Shown here: positions 51,284 to 61,156 of the stretch, piece by piece
How positions within the stretch are numbered: the first letter of the stretch is position 1
Layout of the letters: the number at the start of each line of letters is the position of its first letter
Origin: Sphingopyxis lindanitolerans
GTDB lineage: Bacteria; Pseudomonadota; Alphaproteobacteria; Sphingomonadales; Sphingomonadaceae
Reading direction: 5' to 3'
DNA: 64,000 nucleotides
NCBI RefSeq assembly: GCF_002993885.1
Contig: NZ_CM009578.1
Location: 3,615,569 to 3,679,568, forward strand
The notes under the pieces: generated by a model
Seen by the model: only the letters and a program-made list of their open reading frames with translations
Database searches by the model: none
What the model was told of the DNA's origin: nothing
Program-made: the position numbers and the translations under genes

Positions 51284-52113
51284 CTCACCTTGTCGAAGTC
51301 CAATGTGTAATTCTGCCAATAGCTGAAATTTTCTTCCGGCAGGTCGAAGGGTGCGGCCAGTTCGATCGCCTTTTTCGCGCATTCCTGATGGCGTTCGACC
51401 TGGAAGCGGTTGCTGTCGTTCTGCCCCGATGTCGTCACGCCGGTGAAGCCGGCGAGCGCGCCCGACGGCGTCAGCCGGAATTTCACGACGGTCTTCAGCT
51501 TTTCGACATCGACTCCGCTGACCTTGCAGCGGTCCCAGCGCGGGCCGACCCTGGCCTTGATGCTGACGTCGATCGAGCGGCGCAATTCGGAGGAGGTGGT
51601 CGCGGCGGGCGCGCCCTTGCTCGCGGGCCTCTTGGACTGCGTCCGCGACAGGCCGTCGACGATGCCGTCGAGGCGGCCGGTCGGACGGGACGTCGCCTTC
51701 TTCGCCGGCGCCTTGGGCGCGGGCTTGGGCGTTGCCTTTTGCGCGGCGGGGGGCGTTTTCCGGGACGGCACCGGGACGGGCCGCGCGACCTGCTTCGGCG
51801 CGGGCGCCGGGGTTGGCCGCACGACCGGCTCGGGAAGCGGCGGCGCGGGGACGGGTTCGGGCGGCGCGGCGATATCGTCGGCGTCCTCCTCGCCCAGCCG
51901 CGCGGCGGGCGGAGTGTCGCTGATCAGCGGGGCGGAGGATTGCGCCGCGGTCTCGGCGACCAGATCGACTTCCATCGGCGGATTGTCGAAACGCCGGTCG
52001 CCGCCGGTCCACTGGATCGACAGCAGGCCGATCACGACGACATGCAGCACCACCGCGATCGCGATGCCGGTTTTCTGATTCCCCCGTGGTGCCGTTTGCG
52101 CAGCCATGGTCAT
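51280..52113 (-). CDS. tolA: cell-envelope protein TolA (TonB-like)
   Basis: A 277-aa protein with one membrane helix (IAIAVVLHVVVIGLLSIQW), a Pro/Ala/Lys-rich central region (PPEPVPAPPLPEPVVRPTPAPAPKQ; TPKPAPKAPAKKA) and a C-terminal TolA/TonB-C domain ending FSYWQNYTLDF. Position between tolR and tolB fixes it as TolA rather than TonB. Confidence 0.9.
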   Translation of the reverse strand: MTMAAQTAPRGNQKTGIAIAVVLHVVVIGLLSIQWTGGDRRFDNPPMEVDLVAETAAQSSAPLISDTPPAARLGEEDADDIAAPPEPVPAPPLPEPVVRPTPAPAPKQVARPVPVPSRKTPPAAQKATPKPAPKAPAKKATSRPTGRLDGIVDGLSRTQSKRPASKGAPAATTSSELRRSIDVSIKARVGPRWDRCKVSGVDVEKLKTVVKFRLTPSGALAGFTGVTTSGQNDSNRFQVERHQECAKKAIELAAPFDLPEENFSYWQNYTLDFDKVR

Positions 52114-52116
52114 AGC

Positions 52117-52623
52117 CTAGGGGTTCGTCTCTGAACCATCACTGACCGCCGCCTGGCTCGGCGCGGGGCCGTCCGATCCGGTGGTGACGAGCGCGATCCG
52201 CGTCAGCCCGGCGCGGTTGAGTTCGCCCATCACGCGCATCACCCGCCCGTAATCGAGGCCCTTGTCGGCGCGCAGCATGATCTGGCGCGGTTTGTCGCCT
52301 TCCTTCTGCGCGCCAACGATCGCGTCGAGGCGAGCGGGAAGCTCGGCCTCGGGAACGACCTCATCGCCGATATAGAGGGTGTCGTCGGCATTGATCGAAA
52401 GCTGGATCGGCTCCTGCTCCTCGGTCTCGACCGGCTTGGCGCGGCTTTCGGGCAAGTCGATCGGCACGGCGGAGGCCAGCAAAGGCGCGGTGATCATGAA
52501 GATGATCAGCAGCACCAGCATCACGTCGACGAGCGGGGTGACGTTGATTTCCGACATCGGCGCGCGGCGACTGCCACGTCCGCGCCGCCTGGCCGCGCCG
52601 CCGGAGGGGCCGGTCATCGCCAT
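52117..52623 (-). CDS. tolR: Tol-Pal system protein TolR (ExbD family)
   Basis: A 168-aa protein. Basic N-terminus (RRRGRGSRRAPMSEINVTPLVDVMLVLLIIFMIT) with the essential Asp in the membrane helix, then a periplasmic domain. Start ATG shares a base with the tolQ stop (TGATG); the frame upstream is a shadow of tolQ. Confidence 0.94.
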   Translation of the reverse strand: MAMTGPSGGAARRRGRGSRRAPMSEINVTPLVDVMLVLLIIFMITAPLLASAVPIDLPESRAKPVETEEQEPIQLSINADDTLYIGDEVVPEAELPARLDAIVGAQKEGDKPRQIMLRADKGLDYGRVMRVMGELNRAGLTRIALVTTGSDGPAPSQAAVSDGSETNP

Positions 52624-53321
52624 CAGCCCTCGACCTCCAGCTCGCGGCTGAACATCGCGTGCAGCCCGTCGGCGAAGCGGTCGAGCCGCGATTCGAGCCG
52701 GTTCAGCCGCTGCGAAAAGGCGTTGTAGGCGATGACGGCGGGGATCGCGGCGAACAGACCGATCGCGGTCGCGAACAGCGCCTCGGCAATGCCCGGCGCG
52801 ACGACGGCGAGGCTGCTGTTGTTCGACGCGGCGATCGCGGTGAAGCTGCGCATGATGCCCCAGACGGTGCCGAACAGGCCGACGAACGGCGCGACCGCGC
52901 CGATGGTGGCGAGGGTGCCGATCTTCTCGGCCAGCCGGTCGACTTCGCCCGCGACCGCCGAATTCATGGCGACGCCCAGCCGCTCGCGCGTGCCCTCGCG
53001 ATCGACATTCTTGCCCTTGGTCGAACGGCGCCATTCGGAAATGCCCGCGCCCAGTATTTTCGAGCTCGGCAGATCCTCTGTGCCATTCTTGTCGAAGAAT
53101 TTATCGATATTGTCGGCGCGCCAGAAATCGCGCTCGAAACTTTCCGACGCGCGCATCAGCTTGCCGACGCTGCGGCCGTGCGTGAAGATCACCGCCCAGA
53201 CATAGATCGACGCGATCAGCAGCCCGATCATCACCGCCTTGACGATGATGTCGGCCTGGATGAACAGCGCGATCGGGGACAAAGTCGCCGCGTCGGCGGC
53301 CAGCTTGATATTGTCTAGCAA
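52623..53321 (-). CDS. tolQ: Tol-Pal system protein TolQ (ExbB family)
   Basis: A 232-aa protein with three membrane segments (IVKAVMIGLLIASIYVWAVIF; LATIGAVAPFVGLFGTVWGIMRSF; LFATAIGLFAAIPAVIAYNAF). Forms the proton channel with TolR. Start overlaps ybgC by 7 bp. Confidence 0.95.
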   Translation of the reverse strand: MLDNIKLAADAATLSPIALFIQADIIVKAVMIGLLIASIYVWAVIFTHGRSVGKLMRASESFERDFWRADNIDKFFDKNGTEDLPSSKILGAGISEWRRSTKGKNVDREGTRERLGVAMNSAVAGEVDRLAEKIGTLATIGAVAPFVGLFGTVWGIMRSFTAIAASNNSSLAVVAPGIAEALFATAIGLFAAIPAVIAYNAFSQRLNRLESRLDRFADGLHAMFSRELEVEG

Positions 53322-53794
53322 GGGAAAGTCTCTCCATTCATGATGGCGGTAAAGCGGTCGGCCCAGCCCGCGGGCTGGCGGCGTGGTCGGCCCTCGGGCG
53401 ACAGGAAGGCAGCGGTAACACGCCCGTCTGTAAGCCGCTCTGGCGTTAACTCATCCTGACTGCGAAGGATGCGCTGCGCGATGATCACGCTCGCGCCGCG
53501 CACCGCCTCGACGGTGCTGACGACCAGCAGATCGTCGTCGAGTTTCGCGGGGCTGCGATATTTTATGGTCAGGTCGGTAACCGCCCATGCGCCTTCGCCG
53601 CTCTCCATCGCCGCGCGCTGGTCGATGCCCGCGAGGCGCAGCATGTCCGAGCGCGCGCGCTCCATATAGCGCAGATAATTGGCGTGATAGACGATGCCCG
53701 ACAGGTCGGTGTCCTCGAAATAGACGCGCGCCCGGTAATGATGCGCGGCCCCGACGAAGGCGCCGGGGACGAAAGGGGGAGGAATGGCCGCCAT
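53315..53794 (-). CDS. ybgC: tol-pal-associated acyl-CoA thioesterase YbgC
   Basis: A 159-aa hotdog-fold thioesterase: RVYFEDTDLSGIVYHANYLRYMERARSDML contains the 4HBT motif with the catalytic Asp (DTD) and YHANY. Start at ATG 53794 (MAAIPPP); the open frame further upstream reaches toward ruvB and is not needed. Confidence 0.92.
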   Translation of the reverse strand: MAAIPPPFVPGAFVGAAHHYRARVYFEDTDLSGIVYHANYLRYMERARSDMLRLAGIDQRAAMESGEGAWAVTDLTIKYRSPAKLDDDLLVVSTVEAVRGASVIIAQRILRSQDELTPERLTDGRVTAAFLSPEGRPRRQPAGWADRFTAIMNGETFPC

Positions 53795-53900
53795 GGTCAA
53801 GACCGATAGCGGGTGGGCGACTCGCCGGAAAGCCCTGTTCAACGGTTCGTCGCAAGTCGCGGCCGATTGGTGGAATGAAAAGCCTGGAAATCCGTGGCTT

Positions 53901-54923
53901 TTACTTGTCGAACAATCCATCCTGCGATCCCGCGGGCGGATTGAGCCCCAGATGCTTCCACGCGCTGGCGTTGAGCATCCGCCCGCGCGCGGTGCGGGCG
54001 ATCAGCCCGATCTGGAGCAGATAGGGCTCGATCACATCCTCGATCGTGTCGCGCGGTTCGCTGAGCCCGGCCGCCATCGTCTCGACGCCGACCGGGCCGC
54101 CGCGATAGATGTCGGCGATCATCGTCAGGTAGCGGCGATCCATCGCATCGAGCCCGAGCCCATCGACCTCGAGCCGGTTGAGTGCCGCGTCAGCGGCCTT
54201 CGCATCGACGACGGCGTGGCCCGCGACATGCGCGAAATCGCGCACGCGGCGCAGCAATCGCCCGGCGATGCGCGGGGTTCCGCGCGAACGCTTGGCGATT
54301 TCGAGCGCACCGTCGGCGGCGATCGGCAGCGACAACAGCCTGGCGGCGCGCGTGATCACCTGTTCGAGCTCGCCATGCGTATAGAAATGGAGCCGCACCG
54401 GGATGCCGAAACGGTCGCGCAGCGGCGTCGTCAGCAGCCCCTGCCGCGTCGTCGCGCCGACGAGGGTGAATTTCGGCAGGTCGATGCGGACGCTGCGCGC
54501 CGACGGCCCTTCGCCGATCATGATGTCGAGCGCGCGGTCCTCCATCGCCGGATAGAGGATTTCCTCGACCGCGGGCGACAGGCGGTGGATTTCGTCGATG
54601 AACAGCACATCGCCGTCCTCGAGATTGGTGAGCAAAGCCGCGAGGTCGCCGGCCTTGGCGATCACCGGGCCGCTGGTCGAGCGGAAGCCGACCCCAAGCT
54701 CGCGCGCGACGATCTGCGCGAGCGTCGTCTTGCCGAGCCCCGGCGGCCCGAAAAAGAGGACGTGGTCGAGCGCATCGCCGCGCGCCTTCGCCGCTTCGAT
54801 GAAGATGCGCAGATTCTCGCGCGCCGCCGCCTGCCCGACGAATTCGGCGAGCGATTTGGGGCGCAGCGCGGCGTCGGCGTCCTCGGGGGTGCGGATGGGG
54901 GTAGTGAGGGGCGGCTCAATCAA
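53901..54923 (-). CDS. ruvB: Holliday junction helicase RuvB
   Basis: A 340-aa AAA+ motor: Walker [14 protein letters not shown], Walker [10 protein letters not shown], sensor 1 LVGATTR, and Arg finger LRDRFGI. The N-terminus [25 protein letters not shown] is standard. The start is taken as TTG 54923 overlapping the stop of the GFA-family gene; no ATG fits without running through that gene. Confidence 0.93.
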   Translation of the reverse strand: MIEPPLTTPIRTPEDADAALRPKSLAEFVGQAAARENLRIFIEAAKARGDALDHVLFFGPPGLGKTTLAQIVARELGVGFRSTSGPVIAKAGDLAALLTNLEDGDVLFIDEIHRLSPAVEEILYPAMEDRALDIMIGEGPSARSVRIDLPKFTLVGATTRQGLLTTPLRDRFGIPVRLHFYTHGELEQVITRAARLLSLPIAADGALEIAKRSRGTPRIAGRLLRRVRDFAHVAGHAVVDAKAADAALNRLEVDGLGLDAMDRRYLTMIADIYRGGPVGVETMAAGLSEPRDTIEDVIEPYLLQIGLIARTARGRMLNASAWKHLGLNPPAGSQDGLFDK

Positions 54924-55326
54924 AATGCTCGATCCCTTCGCCGGTAATCGAAACCCAAGGTTCCATCCGGTCCTCGTAAACCGAATAGTCGGGGACGAAG
55001 CCATGGCCCGGCTCGAAATTGCCGAGCGGGATCGCATAGGCGTCATGATAGGGCCGCGCCCGGTACCAGACGCCCGAACCGCAGGTGCCGCAGAAGAAGA
55101 AGTCGGCGGTGTTGCCGCTGGCGCCGGTATATTGCCACATCTTCGTGTTCGCTTCGCCCTCGGTGCGAACTTGCTCGGCGGGGAAACGGACCTGCGCGGC
55201 AAAGGCGCTGCCGCTGCGCGCCTTGCACTCGCGGCAGTGGCAAACCGACACGCGGATCGGATCGCCGGTGCAGGTGATGCGAACCTGGCCGCAGCGGCAG
55301 GATGCGTGGCGGGTGGTTTCGGTCAT
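54916..55326 (-). CDS. GFA/CENP-V family zinc protein
   Basis: A 136-aa protein of the glutathione-dependent formaldehyde-activating-like family: [38 protein letters not shown] give the Cys ligands of two zinc sites. Function in this family is mostly unproven. It overlaps ruvA by 4 bp and ruvB by 8 bp, an unexpected guest within the ruv operon. Confidence 0.88.
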   Translation of the reverse strand: MTETTRHASCRCGQVRITCTGDPIRVSVCHCRECKARSGSAFAAQVRFPAEQVRTEGEANTKMWQYTGASGNTADFFFCGTCGSGVWYRARPYHDAYAIPLGNFEPGHGFVPDYSVYEDRMEPWVSITGEGIEHFD

Positions 55327-55925
55327 TTCGCGACCTTCTTGAGCGCCACCCGCACCAGCGCGTCCAGCGTGGCCCCCGCGCCGAGTTCCTCGTTCGCCGC
55401 GGCGACCGCGCTGCTCGCCTCGCCGGGTTTGAAGCCGAGGCCGGTGAGCGCGGTGACGGCATCAGCGAGCGGGCCGGGGGTGGTAGCGGAGGAGGGACTC
55501 GAACCCCCGACGATGGGACCCAGACCGCCCGCCTTGTCCTTCAACTCATGCGTGATGCGCTGCGCCAGCTTTGGGCCGACACCGTTGGCGCGCGCGATCA
55601 TCGCGCTGTCGCTGCTGGCGAGCGCGCGCTGCAGGTCGCCGATTTCGAGCGCCGAGAGGATCGCGAGCGCGACCTTCGCGCCGACGCCCTGGACGCTGGT
55701 GAGCAGGCGGAACCAGTCGCGTTCCTCGGCGCGTGCAAAGCCGAGCAGGCGCAGGAAATCCTCGCCGACGAGCATTTCGGTGTGGATGGTGACGTCGCCG
55801 CCGATCGCCCCCAGCGCATCGAGCGTGCGCGCCGACGCCTCGACCAGATAGCCGACGCCGCCGACGTCGATCACCGCATGGCCTGCGCCGCTGCTGTCGA
55901 GCCGTCCGGTGAGTTTCGCGATCAT
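55323..55925 (-). CDS. ruvA: Holliday junction DNA-binding protein RuvA
   Basis: A 200-aa protein: OB domain ([31 protein letters not shown]), two helix-hairpin-helix motifs ([38 protein letters not shown]), and domain III ([21 protein letters not shown]). The linker between II and III ([15 protein letters not shown]) is encoded by a segment that resembles a tRNA 3' end; see separate entry. Confidence 0.94.
   Translation of the reverse strand: MIAKLTGRLDSSGAGHAVIDVGGVGYLVEASARTLDALGAIGGDVTIHTEMLVGEDFLRLLGFARAEERDWFRLLTSVQGVGAKVALAILSALEIGDLQRALASSDSAMIARANGVGPKLAQRITHELKDKAGGLGPIVGGSSPSSATTPGPLADAVTALTGLGFKPGEASSAVAAANEELGAGATLDALVRVALKKVAK
55481..55511 (-). other. tRNA 3'-end-like block inside ruvA
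   Basis: On the minus strand it has the T-arm GGGGG-TTCGAGT-CCCTC, then CTCCGCT, A and CCA: 31 nt equal in form to the last third of a tRNA with discriminator and CCA. From memory it closely resembles the 3' end of alphaproteobacterial elongator tRNA-Met. No D-arm or anticodon arm is recognisable upstream, so it is not a functional gene. It encodes part of the RuvA linker in frame. Confidence 0.6.
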
Positions 55926-56016
55926 GGCCCGTGCTTAGCGGGGCAGGAATGAAAAGGGAACAGATTTGGTTCGGGCGAAGAGGCGACGAGCGTCTGCTTT
56001 CGACCCAGTCCCCTTT

Positions 56017-56131
56017 CGTCCCTCGTCACCCCAAAACTTGTTTCAGGGTCCATGGCCTGCCGTTTCCTTCGGCGCAGCGTTGGACGAGACCTCAGGCCAT
56101 GGATGCTGAAACAAGTTCAGCATGACGAGGC
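56017..56131. repeat. long inverted repeat between ruvA and ruvC
   Basis: Left arm cctcgtca, acttgtttcagg, ccatggcctg; right arm caggccatgg, ctgaaacaagt, catgacgagg. The arms match over about 38 bp with few interruptions and a 40-nt middle. A third palindrome family; it separates ruvC from ruvA and could attenuate transcription. Confidence 0.8.
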
Positions 56132-56191
56132 GGGAAATGGCAAAGGCCGCTTTGCGGCAAACGCCAGCCTCTTTGCGTCTTCGCGTGAAAT

Positions 56192-56671
56192 CTATCGAGC
56201 TGGCGGCCGATGATTGGCGTGGCAGATCGCGACCGCGAGTGCATCGGCGGCGTCGGCGCCCGTCACCTTTGCGCCGGGGAGCAGCACGCGGAGCATCGCC
56301 TGGACCTGCTCCTTTGCCGCGCCGCCGGTGCCGACGATCGCTTTCTTGACGAGGCGCGGCGCATATTCGCCCACGCTCAACCCGGCGCGCGCGCAGGCGA
56401 GGAGGGCGACGCCGCGGGCGTGGGCGAGCTTCAGCGTCGATTGCGGATTGTCGTTGACGAAGATTTCCTCGACCGCCGCGCACATGGGCGCATGGTCGGC
56501 GATCACCGCGGCGAGCATGGTGTCGAGATGCGCGAGCCGGTCGGGCAGGGGGGCCTTGGCGTCGGTCTTGACCTGGCCATTGGCGATGTGGCTGATCCGG
56601 CTGCCCTCGACGCGGATGACGCCCCAGCCGGTGCAACTGAGCGAGGGATCGAGGCCGAGGATGATCATCAA
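56192..56671 (-). CDS. ruvC: Holliday junction resolvase RuvC
   Basis: A 159-aa nuclease. Catalytic acids: D in [15 protein letters not shown] in AAVEEIFVN, and the pair in [16 protein letters not shown]. Length is normal. First of the ruv group, separated from ruvA by about 265 bp that hold an inverted repeat. Confidence 0.94.
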   Translation of the reverse strand: MMIILGLDPSLSCTGWGVIRVEGSRISHIANGQVKTDAKAPLPDRLAHLDTMLAAVIADHAPMCAAVEEIFVNDNPQSTLKLAHARGVALLACARAGLSVGEYAPRLVKKAIVGTGGAAKEQVQAMLRVLLPGAKVTGADAADALAVAICHANHRPPAR

Positions 56672-56679
56672 ATTCCGTT

Positions 56680-56755
56680 CATGTCGAGCGAAGTCGAGAC
56701 ACCGTGAAGGCAGTCACGACCGATGGGCATCTCGACTTCGCTCGATGCGAACGGG
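56680..56755. repeat. inverted repeat between ruvC and yebC
   Basis: Left arm catgtcgagcgaagtcgaga, right arm tctcgacttcgctcgatgcg, about 30 nt apart. Similar in style to the element before gspO (shares the gtcgag/gcgaag core). Confidence 0.75.
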
Positions 56756-56764
56756 GTTTGAGGG

Positions 56765-57511
56765 TTAACCAAGCCTTTCCATCACCGCGTCGGGGATTTC
56801 GTAATTGCCCCATACGGTCTGGACGTCGTCGTCGTCGTCGAGCGTGTCGATCAGCTTGAACAGCGTCTGCGCGACGCTTTCGTCGGCGATTTCGCTTTTC
56901 AGCGTCGGTTTCCATGCGAGCTTGACGCCCTCGGCCTCGCCGAGCCGGGCTTCGAGCGCTTTCGCGACCTCGTGCAGGCTGTCGACGCTGGTCCAGATGT
57001 CGTGGCCGTCCTCGGACGATTCGACATCGTCGGCGCCCGCGTCGAGCGCGGCTTCGAACACCGTGTCGGCATCGCCCGCTTTCGCGGGGTAGCTGATCAG
57101 GCCGAGCCGGTCGAAGCCGTGGCTGACGCTGCCGCTGGTGCCGAGGTTGCCGCCGTTCCTGCTGAACGCGGTGCGGACGTTGGTCGCGGTGCGGTTGCGG
57201 TTGTCGGTGAGCGCCTCGACGATCAGCGAGACGCCGCCGGGGCCATAGCCTTCGTAGCGGATTTCCTCGTAATTGTCGCCGTCGCCGCCCGCCGCCTTGT
57301 CGATCGCGCGCTGGATATTATCCTTTGGCATCGACTGCGCCTTGGCCGCGTTGACCGCCGCGCGCAGGCGCGCATTGGCGTCGGGGTCGGGCAGGCCCAT
57401 CTTCGCCGCGACGGTGACTTCGCGCGCGAGCTTCGAGAAGAGGGCGCTGCGCTTTTTATCCTGCGCGCCCTTGCGGTGCATGATGTTCTTGAACTTGCTA
57501 TGGCCGGCCAC
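56765..57511 (-). CDS. yebC: YebC/PmpR family protein (TACO1)
   Basis: A 248-aa protein: [31 protein letters not shown] opens the family signature, then [26 protein letters not shown] and [23 protein letters not shown]. Involved in translation of proline stretches or in regulation. Beside ruvC as in many bacteria. Confidence 0.95.
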   Translation of the reverse strand: MAGHSKFKNIMHRKGAQDKKRSALFSKLAREVTVAAKMGLPDPDANARLRAAVNAAKAQSMPKDNIQRAIDKAAGGDGDNYEEIRYEGYGPGGVSLIVEALTDNRNRTATNVRTAFSRNGGNLGTSGSVSHGFDRLGLISYPAKAGDADTVFEAALDAGADDVESSEDGHDIWTSVDSLHEVAKALEARLGEAEGVKLAWKPTLKSEIADESVAQTLFKLIDTLDDDDDVQTVWGNYEIPDAVMERLG

Positions 57512-57566
57512 AGCTTACCTCCATCGAATGGAAAAATGTGGCGTCGCACTAGCGCGGCGGGGGCGA

Positions 57567-57884
57567 TCACACAACCACGGCGGTTCCCGACGCGCTGACC
57601 ATCAGCATCGACCCGTTCTGGCCGAGCACTTCATAGTCGAGATCGACGCCGATCACCGCATTGCCGCCAAGCTTCGCGGCCTCGGCCTCCATCTCGCCGA
57701 GCGCTTCCTTGCGCGCGCGGGCGAGGACATCCTCATATTTGCCCGAGCGGCCGCCGACGATGTCGGTGATGCTGGCGAACAGGTCGCGAAACAGATTGGC
57801 GCCGACGATCACTTCGCCGGTGACGATGCCCAGATATTCGCGGACCGGACGGCCCTCGACGTTGTTGGTGGTGGTGCTGAACAT
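57567..57884 (-). CDS. ybjQ: YbjQ (DUF74) family protein
   Basis: A 105-aa protein: [41 protein letters not shown] and [17 protein letters not shown] are the YbjQ/heavy-metal-binding-like signature. Pentameric fold known from structures; role unproven. Confidence 0.9.
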   Translation of the reverse strand: MFSTTTNNVEGRPVREYLGIVTGEVIVGANLFRDLFASITDIVGGRSGKYEDVLARARKEALGEMEAEAAKLGGNAVIGVDLDYEVLGQNGSMLMVSASGTAVVV

Positions 57885-57906
57885 GATGACGAATCTCCCA
57901 CACTTC

Positions 57907-57993
57907 CGTTCGGGCTGAGCTTGTCGAAGCCCCGTCCTTGTTCTTCGACGTTTAAAGAGAAGAACGGTCCTTCGACAAGCTCAGGGCAAACGG
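57907..57993. repeat. inverted repeat between ybjQ and gapR
   Basis: Left arm cgttcgggctgagcttgtcg, right arm cgacaagctcagggcaaacg, with inner ttcttcgac/agaagaacgg. A fourth palindrome family (gagcttgtcgaag type) common in GC-rich alphaproteobacteria. Confidence 0.8.
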
Positions 57994-58007
57994 GGAAGAG
58001 AAGTTCC

Positions 58008-58250
58008 TCAGCCGATGCCGAGCGCCGATTTGTAAACGTCGAGGATCGCTTCCATTTCCTTGCGGTCGTGGACGGGCATTTTGCGCAGGCGGACGATCTG
58101 GCGCATGATCTTGGGATCATAGCCCTGCGATTTCGATTCGAGATAGACGTCGCGGATATCGTCGGCGATGCCCTTTTTCTCTTCTTCCAGCCGTTCGATG
58201 CGCTCGATGAAAAGGCGCAATTGTTCGTCGGACACGGTGGCTTCGCTCAT
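58008..58250 (-). CDS. gapR: GapR (DUF2312) nucleoid-associated protein
   Basis: An 80-aa coiled-coil protein: [49 protein letters not shown] is the DUF2312 core. In Caulobacter GapR clamps overtwisted AT-rich DNA and supports replication. Size and sequence fit fully. Confidence 0.92.
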   Translation of the reverse strand: MSEATVSDEQLRLFIERIERLEEEKKGIADDIRDVYLESKSQGYDPKIMRQIVRLRKMPVHDRKEMEAILDVYKSALGIG

Positions 58251-58305
58251 TTTGGACTCCGCTGAAGATTGGATTTTGCGTGGCGAGAATCGCCTCGACG
58301 TCCAC

Positions 58306-58635
58306 CTAGCGGGGTCCGGGATTCTTCGCCATGCTTTCTTCCATCCGGGCGAGTTGTTCGGGGGTTGCGGCGACCTGATGGCGCGCTTTCCAGGCTGCGG
58401 TGGGCATGCCGTGGACGATCGCGCGGCCCGCTTCCTTGTCCATCGCGCCCGCCTCGGCGATCCAGTCGCCCAGGCAATTGCGGCAGAATCCGGCGAGCCC
58501 CATCAGGTCGATGTTCGCTGCGTCGCTGCGATGCTGGAGCAGGCGGACGAGGCGGCGGAAGGCCGCGGCGGCGACGGCGTCATCGAGCGTGTCGAGCGCG
58601 TCGCCGGGGGCGATCGGGTCGTCGCTGCAGGACAT
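58306..58635 (-). CDS. DUF1244 family protein
   Basis: A 109-aa protein with [37 protein letters not shown] and CRNC; DUF1244 (SMc04008-like) of proteobacteria. Function unknown. Divergent from pyk with 107 bp between, so their promoters lie there. Confidence 0.88.
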   Translation of the reverse strand: MSCSDDPIAPGDALDTLDDAVAAAAFRRLVRLLQHRSDAANIDLMGLAGFCRNCLGDWIAEAGAMDKEAGRAIVHGMPTAAWKARHQVAATPEQLARMEESMAKNPGPR

Positions 58636-58742
58636 GGCGGATTTCCTTCGTTTGGGGCGATGAATAGCTATACGCGGCTTGCCTTCGCAGGGGCAACGGG
58701 CCTAGGCAAGCGTCGAGATTTTCCCCCAGCATCGGAGCATTT

Positions 58743-60197
58743 GTGGTCCAGAGTTTCACGCCCCGCCAGCGCAAGGTGCGCATCCTGGCGACGCTCGGCC
58801 CCGCGAGTGCGAATCCCGAGATGATCGCCGCGCTTCACGTTGCCGGCGCCGATGCCTTTCGCGTCAACATGAGCCACGGCGACCATGCCGGCCACGCCAA
58901 GGCGATCGCCGCGATCCGCGCGCTGGAGAAGGACACCGGCCGCCCGACGACGATCCTCGTCGACCTGCAAGGGCCGAAACTGCGCGTCGGCACGTTCAAG
59001 GACGGCCCCGCCGAGTTGGTGACGGGCCGGACGTTCGTCCTCGACGCCGACCAGGCGCCGGGCGACGCGACGCGCGTCCACCTGCCGCACCCCGAATTAT
59101 TCGCCGCGCTCGAACCGGGCACGCGGCTGCTGATCGACGACGGCAAGCTGGTGCTGCGGGTCAAGCAGGTCGACCCCGGCCGGATCGAGACGGTGGTCGA
59201 GGTCGGTGGCAGGATTTCGGACCGCAAGGGGGTCAATGTTCCCGACGTCGTCGTCCCCCTCGCGGCGCTGACCGAAAAGGATCGCAAGGATCTGAGCTTC
59301 GCGCTCGAACAGCATGTCGACTGGATCGCGCTGTCGTTCGTCCAGCGCCCCGAGGATGTCGCCGAGGCGCGGCGGCTGATCGGCGGCAAGGCGTCATTGC
59401 TCGTCAAGTTCGAAAAGCCCGCGGGGGTCCAGCGGCTCGAGGAGATACTCGAGATCGCCGACGCCGCGATGGTCGCGCGCGGCGACCTGGGGGTCGAACT
59501 GCCGCCCGAGGCGGTGCCGCCGCTGCAAAAGCGCATCGTCGCGACCGCGCGGCGGATGGGCAAACCGGTGGTCGTCGCGACGCAGATGCTCGAATCGATG
59601 ATCGTCTCCCCCTCGCCGACGCGCGCCGAAGTGTCCGACGTCGCGACCGCGGTCTATGACGGCGCCGACGCGATCATGCTGTCGGCCGAAACCGCGGCGG
59701 GCGCGTGGCCGGTCGAGGCGGTGACGATGATGGACAGCATCGCGCGCTCGGTCGAAAGCGATCCCGATTATTTCCGCCGCCTGCATTTCACCGAGACGCA
59801 GCCCGATGCGACCACCGCCGACGCGCTCGCCGAGGCGGCGGGCACGATCATCCAGACGATCGCCGCGGACGCGATCATCTGTTTCACCGCGTCGGGATCG
59901 ACCGCGCGCCGCGTCGCGCGCGAGCGGCCGAACGCGCCGCTGCTCGTCCTGACGCCGAAGCGCGATGCGGCGCGGCGCATGGGACTGCTGTGGGGCGCCC
60001 ATGCGGTGCCGACCAAGGATATCGGCAGTTTCGAGGAGATGATCGCCAAGGGCAAGCGCATGGCGCTGCGTCACGGCATCTGCACCGCGGGGGCCAAGCT
60101 GGTGATGATGGCGGGCGTTCCCTTTGGCACGCCGGGGTCGACCAACGTACTCCACGTCGCGACGCTGACTGGCGACGAGCTGCGCGGATATAGCTGA
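58743..60197 (+). CDS. pyk: pyruvate kinase
   Basis: A 484-aa enzyme making pyruvate and ATP from PEP and ADP. TLGPASANPEMI, VNMSHGDHAGH, VDLQGPKLRVG, VKFEKPAGVQRLEEILEIADAAMVARGDLGVELP (active site), ATQMLESM, MLSAETAAGAWPVEAV, and the C-terminal regulatory domain (CFTASGSTARRVA). TTG or GTG starts are not needed if the GTG at 58743 is used. Confidence 0.95.
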   Translation: MVQSFTPRQRKVRILATLGPASANPEMIAALHVAGADAFRVNMSHGDHAGHAKAIAAIRALEKDTGRPTTILVDLQGPKLRVGTFKDGPAELVTGRTFVLDADQAPGDATRVHLPHPELFAALEPGTRLLIDDGKLVLRVKQVDPGRIETVVEVGGRISDRKGVNVPDVVVPLAALTEKDRKDLSFALEQHVDWIALSFVQRPEDVAEARRLIGGKASLLVKFEKPAGVQRLEEILEIADAAMVARGDLGVELPPEAVPPLQKRIVATARRMGKPVVVATQMLESMIVSPSPTRAEVSDVATAVYDGADAIMLSAETAAGAWPVEAVTMMDSIARSVESDPDYFRRLHFTETQPDATTADALAEAAGTIIQTIAADAIICFTASGSTARRVARERPNAPLLVLTPKRDAARRMGLLWGAHAVPTKDIGSFEEMIAKGKRMALRHGICTAGAKLVMMAGVPFGTPGSTNVLHVATLTGDELRGYS

Positions 60198-60382
60198 TCC
60201 GATTCAAATCGGCACAAAAGTTACCGCGCGATTCAGAAAATTTCGCACCTGATTCAGTTCGGGACGAACAAAAATGGTAAATGATGTTTGCACCATTGAC
60301 GGCACGCGGCATAGTCGGTGCAAGTCGCGTGTCGGGGCCAGCGTCGGGCGGGTCCGCATCATGAGTCCGGAGGTTGTCCCGC

Positions 60383-61156
60383 GTGTCCGCACCGTTCCGT
60401 TTTCCGCGCTTCTTCGTCACCAGCCCGGCGCCCTGCCCCTATCTGGCGGGCAAGACCGAGCGCAAGGTTTTCACCGAGCTTAGCGGCAACAATGCGAGCG
60501 AGCTGAACGACGCGCTCGGCCGCATCGGGTTCCGTCGCAGCCAGTCGGTCGCCTATCGGCCGAGTTGCGCCGATTGTTCGGCGTGCGTTTCGGTGCGGGT
60601 CAGCGCCCACGAGTTCACCCCCAGCAATTCGCAGAAGCGCACGATCCGCCGCAACCGCGACCTGGTCGCCACCGCGTGCAAATCATGGGCGACCGAGGAG
60701 CAATATGCGCTGCTCCGTTCCTATCTGGGCTCGCGCCATCCCAATGGCGGCATGGCCGACATGGACGAGCAGGATTTCGCCGACATGGTCGAGCAGACCC
60801 CGGTCGATTCCTATATGATCGAATATCGCGAGCCGACCGCCGACGGCAGCCGCGGCCGCCTGGTCGGCTGCTGCCTGACCGACCGGCAGGGCGACGGATT
60901 GTCGATGATCTACAGCTTTTTCGACGCCGCCCACCCGCTGCGCGAAGGGCTGGGCACCTATATCATCGCCGACCATGTGCTGCGCGCCGCCAAGGCGGGG
61001 CTGCCCTATGTCTATCTCGGTTACTGGATCGAGGGGTCGGCGCGCATGGGCTATAAGGCGCGCTTCCGCCCGCTCGAAAAGCTTGGCCCCGATGGCTGGA
61101 CGCGCTTCGAGCCGATCGCATCGGACCGCATCGCGGCGATGTTCGAACTGGCGTGA
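60383..61156 (+). CDS. bpt: aspartate/glutamate leucyltransferase Bpt (arginyltransferase family)
   Basis: A 257-aa enzyme that moves Leu from Leu-tRNA to N-terminal Asp/Glu for ClpS/ClpAP degradation. Features: [87 protein letters not shown]. Start chosen at GTG 60383 with GGAGG 9 nt upstream; TTG 60374 abuts that site. Confidence 0.92.
   Translation: MSAPFRFPRFFVTSPAPCPYLAGKTERKVFTELSGNNASELNDALGRIGFRRSQSVAYRPSCADCSACVSVRVSAHEFTPSNSQKRTIRRNRDLVATACKSWATEEQYALLRSYLGSRHPNGGMADMDEQDFADMVEQTPVDSYMIEYREPTADGSRGRLVGCCLTDRQGDGLSMIYSFFDAAHPLREGLGTYIIADHVLRAAKAGLPYVYLGYWIEGSARMGYKARFRPLEKLGPDGWTRFEPIASDRIAAMFELA

Noticed and set aside
49193..51310. 705-aa plus-strand open frame
   Set aside because: Antisense of pal and tolB, which have clear motifs.
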